Shown: positions 5,147-7,163 of the stretch, one piece after another | Layout: the number at the start of each line of letters is the position of its first letter | Position numbering within the stretch: position 1 is the stretch's first letter | Assembly: GCA_031288215.1 (NCBI GenBank) | Contig: JAITRV010000242.1 | Coordinates: 1 to 7,163 of the forward strand | Direction: 5' to 3' | Source of the DNA: Spirochaetaceae bacterium | GTDB taxonomy: Bacteria > Spirochaetota > Spirochaetia > Treponematales > Breznakiellaceae | Length of the DNA stretch: 7,163 nt | Made by a program: the position numbers and the translations under genes | The notes under the pieces: generated by a model | The model's input: the letters and a program-made list of their open reading frames with translations, nothing else | Database searches by the model: none | What the model was told of the DNA's origin: nothing

Positions 5147-6715
5147 ATGGAAGAATTTGTTTTGACGATGAGCAATATCACCAAATCCTTCTCGGGGAAC
5201 GAGGTGTTACATGCGGTGTCCTTTGACCTGAACGCGGGGGAAGTGCATACCCTCATGGGGGAAAACGGTTCGGGGAAATCGACGCTGATGAAGATCCTCA
5301 TGGGGATATACCAGCGGGATCAGGGAACCATCAGGCTCTTCGGGGAGGACGTGGCCTTCTCCACCTCCGCCCAGGCCCTGGAACACGGAATCGCCATGAT
5401 ACACCAGGAGCTTTCCCCGGTGCTGGACATGGAGATTTCGGAGAACATCTTTATCGGCAGGGAAATCCGGGACCGCTCCGGGCTTCTGGTGAATATCCGG
5501 GAAAGCCGGCGCCGGGCGGCGGAATTGCTGGCCCAATTCAGCCTTCATCTTGACCCCGCGGCAAAGATGCGCTCCCTCAGCGTCGGCCAATGCCAGCTTA
5601 TCGAGATTATCAAGGCCATCTCCTGCAACGCCAAGATCATCATCATGGACGAACCGACCTCGGCCATTACGGAGAAGGAAGCGGAACTCCTCTTTGAACA
5701 GATCCGCCGGCTCCGCGCCCAGGGGGTTTCTATCATCTACATCTCCCACAAGATGGAAGAGATATTCAAAATATCCGACCGCATCACGGTGCTGCGGGAC
5801 GGGAATTATATCGGCACCCGGAAGGCCGCGGACCTCGATACCGGGGAGCTTATCAAGATGATGGTGGGCCGGGAGCTCTCCGATATATTCCCGAAAAAAA
5901 CCGTTCCCCGGGGAGAAGTGGTGCTGCGGGCCCGGAACATATCCCTGGGAAACCGGGTGAAAGGGGTCGGCTTTGACCTGTGCCGGGGGGAAATCCTGGG
6001 TATCGCGGGGCTTGTGGGCGCCGGCAGGAGTGAACTGGTGGAAAGCATCTTCGGATTACGGAAAAAAGACGGCGGCGCGGTGGAAATAAAGGGCCGCCCG
6101 GCGTCTATCCGCCGCCCCGCCGACGCCATCAGGCAGAACATCGCCCTTATCACCGAAGACCGGAAGATGACGGGCCTCAATTTACGGACCTCCATCAGCA
6201 ATAACATCACCATCGTCTCGATAAAGAACCTTACCGCCCACGGGCTCTTGAACCGGAGACGGGAACAGGACTGCGCGGTTTCTTTCGTGGACAAGCTGCG
6301 GATCAAGGCGCCGGGAATCGCTTCCCAGACCCTGTCCCTCAGCGGCGGCAACCAGCAGAAGGTGGTGATTGCCAAGTGGCTGGTGGGGGACCCCGACATC
6401 ATCATCATGGATGAGCCCACCCGGGGCATCGACGTGGGGGCCAAACGGGACATCTACCTCCTCATGGGGGAGCTCGCGGAAAAGGGGAAGGCGATCCTCA
6501 TGATCTCGTCGGAAATGCCGGAACTCATCGGCATGTGCGACCGGATTATCGTTCTGGCCGAGGGAAAACTCACCGGCGAATTTGAACGGGACCGCTTTTC
6601 CCAGGAAGACATTATGTGGTGCGCCTGCCAGGGCCCCGGGGGGGCTTCCCTTGTGGGGAGTGCGGGGCCTGCCTCCGGCGGGAACCGCATAGATGATGGT
6701 GGAGGACAGCTATGA
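5147..6715 (+). CDS. Sugar-type ABC importer ATPase, two nucleotide-binding domains (probable inositol importer)
   Basis: Energises uptake through the permease encoded next. The protein has 522 residues in the RbsA/MglA/IatA double-ATPase layout. Domain 1 has Walker A GENGSGKST (38-46), signature LSVGQ (144-148), Walker B ending MDEP (167-170) and the switch YISHKMEEIF. Domain 2 has the degenerate Walker A GLVGAGRSEL (288-297) with R294 in place of lysine, normal for this family, then LSGGNQQK (398-405) and MDEPTRGIDVG (421-431). Position after four iol genes points to inositol or a related polyol, but ribose or galactose transport cannot be excluded by sequence. ATG 5147 gives the usual N-terminus but its GGGAGG is 12 bases away; in-frame ATG 5135 has AGGAG at nine bases and is the main alternative. 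An unusual glycine-rich tail of about 30 residues follows the normal SQEDIM ending. Confidence 0.9.
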   Translation: MEEFVLTMSNITKSFSGNEVLHAVSFDLNAGEVHTLMGENGSGKSTLMKILMGIYQRDQGTIRLFGEDVAFSTSAQALEHGIAMIHQELSPVLDMEISENIFIGREIRDRSGLLVNIRESRRRAAELLAQFSLHLDPAAKMRSLSVGQCQLIEIIKAISCNAKIIIMDEPTSAITEKEAELLFEQIRRLRAQGVSIIYISHKMEEIFKISDRITVLRDGNYIGTRKAADLDTGELIKMMVGRELSDIFPKKTVPRGEVVLRARNISLGNRVKGVGFDLCRGEILGIAGLVGAGRSELVESIFGLRKKDGGAVEIKGRPASIRRPADAIRQNIALITEDRKMTGLNLRTSISNNITIVSIKNLTAHGLLNRRREQDCAVSFVDKLRIKAPGIASQTLSLSGGNQQKVVIAKWLVGDPDIIIMDEPTRGIDVGAKRDIYLLMGELAEKGKAILMISSEMPELIGMCDRIIVLAEGKLTGEFERDRFSQEDIMWCACQGPGGASLVGSAGPASGGNRIDDGGGQL

Positions 6716-7163
6716 ATAACGGCACTCGGACGTTTAATCCGCTGAGACATATCTCGGCGATTCGGGAATTTATGATGCTTTTCATCCTGGCGCTGATTAT
6801 CGCCATCCTCAGCGTCCTTTCCCCTGCCTTTGCGGATGTGAAGAATTTTATCAACATCTTCAAGCAGGCGGCGATTAACGGCATCCTGGCCACGGGGATG
6901 ATGTGCGTCATCCTCACCGGCGGTTTCGACCTGTCGGTGGGCTCCATCGTGGGCTTTACCGGCGTTATCGCCGCCCTCTTTGCCCAGGGCCAGTATCCCC
7001 TGGCGGTGCCCGTCCTGCTTTCGGTGTTCAGCGGCCTGCTCATCGGCCTGTTCAACGGCTTCTGCGTGTCCGCTCTGGCGATTCCCGCCTTTGTCGTGAC
7101 CCTGGGCACCCAGTCCATCGTCCGGGGGCTTGCCTATCTCGCCTCCGGGGGGATGCCCATCTT
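6712..7163 (+). CDS. Sugar-type ABC importer permease, 3' end cut by window (RbsC/IatP-like)
   Basis: Membrane component of the importer, partner of the preceding ATPase; the first 150 residues are present, about half of the usual 320-340. It belongs to the BPD_transp_2 permease family. A short cytoplasmic N-terminus is followed by a hydrophobic helix at about 20-40, then GILATGMMCVILTGGFDLSVGS (57-78, family hallmark at 69-78), further helices at about 79-92 and 98-117, and NGFCVSALAIPAFVVTLGT from 115, the conserved NG and PAF-TLGT region. The ATG overlaps the ATPase stop in ATGA, and GGAGGA (6701-6706) sits five bases upstream, so translation is probably coupled. No signal peptide is needed. 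Substrate is inferred from the iol context only. No stop is reached by 7163. Confidence 0.92.
   Translation, partial: MNNGTRTFNPLRHISAIREFMMLFILALIIAILSVLSPAFADVKNFINIFKQAAINGILATGMMCVILTGGFDLSVGSIVGFTGVIAALFAQGQYPLAVPVLLSVFSGLLIGLFNGFCVSALAIPAFVVTLGTQSIVRGLAYLASGGMPI

Overview
This window holds most of a myo-inositol catabolic operon, with the front half of a sugar-type ABC importer attached, all on the + strand. The DNA is GC-rich in the genes with strongly G/C-biased third codon positions, while the promoter region and one junction are A/T-rich. The lineage cannot be fixed from sequence alone. The combination of iol genes, a ribose/galactose-class ABC importer and dense G/C hairpin and heptamer repeats between genes would fit a host-associated fermentative bacterium such as a treponeme-like spirochaete or a gut Firmicute. 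That is a low-confidence impression.

Layout: bases 1-198 are a regulatory region with no convincing gene. It contains two A7 tracts, a good sigma70-type promoter (TTTACA, 17-nt spacer, TATTAT) and a LacI/GalR-type palindrome over the predicted transcription start. Then come iolG (199-1221), iolB (1247-2080), iolD (2128-4005), iolE (4107-4997), a double-domain sugar ABC ATPase (about 5147-6715), and a permease (6712 to the window end, cut off). iolG-iolB and ATPase-permease are tightly joined. Each of the other three junctions carries a different kind of repeat: an AGAGAT/T-tract tandem (iolB-iolD), three stacked G/C hairpins (iolD-iolE), and an 11-unit purine heptamer array followed by a pyrimidine tract complementary to Shine-Dalgarno sequences (iolE-ATPase).

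How it works together: the importer would bring in inositol or a related polyol. IolG oxidises it to 2-keto-myo-inositol (scyllo-inosose), IolE dehydrates that to the diketone, IolD hydrolyses the ring to 5-deoxy-glucuronate, and IolB isomerises this to 2-deoxy-5-keto-gluconate. The kinase (IolC), the aldolase (IolJ), the semialdehyde dehydrogenase (IolA), the substrate-binding protein and the predicted LacI-family regulator are not in the window. The enzymes are of known families. The less ordinary content is in the promoter/operator and the repeat-bearing junctions.
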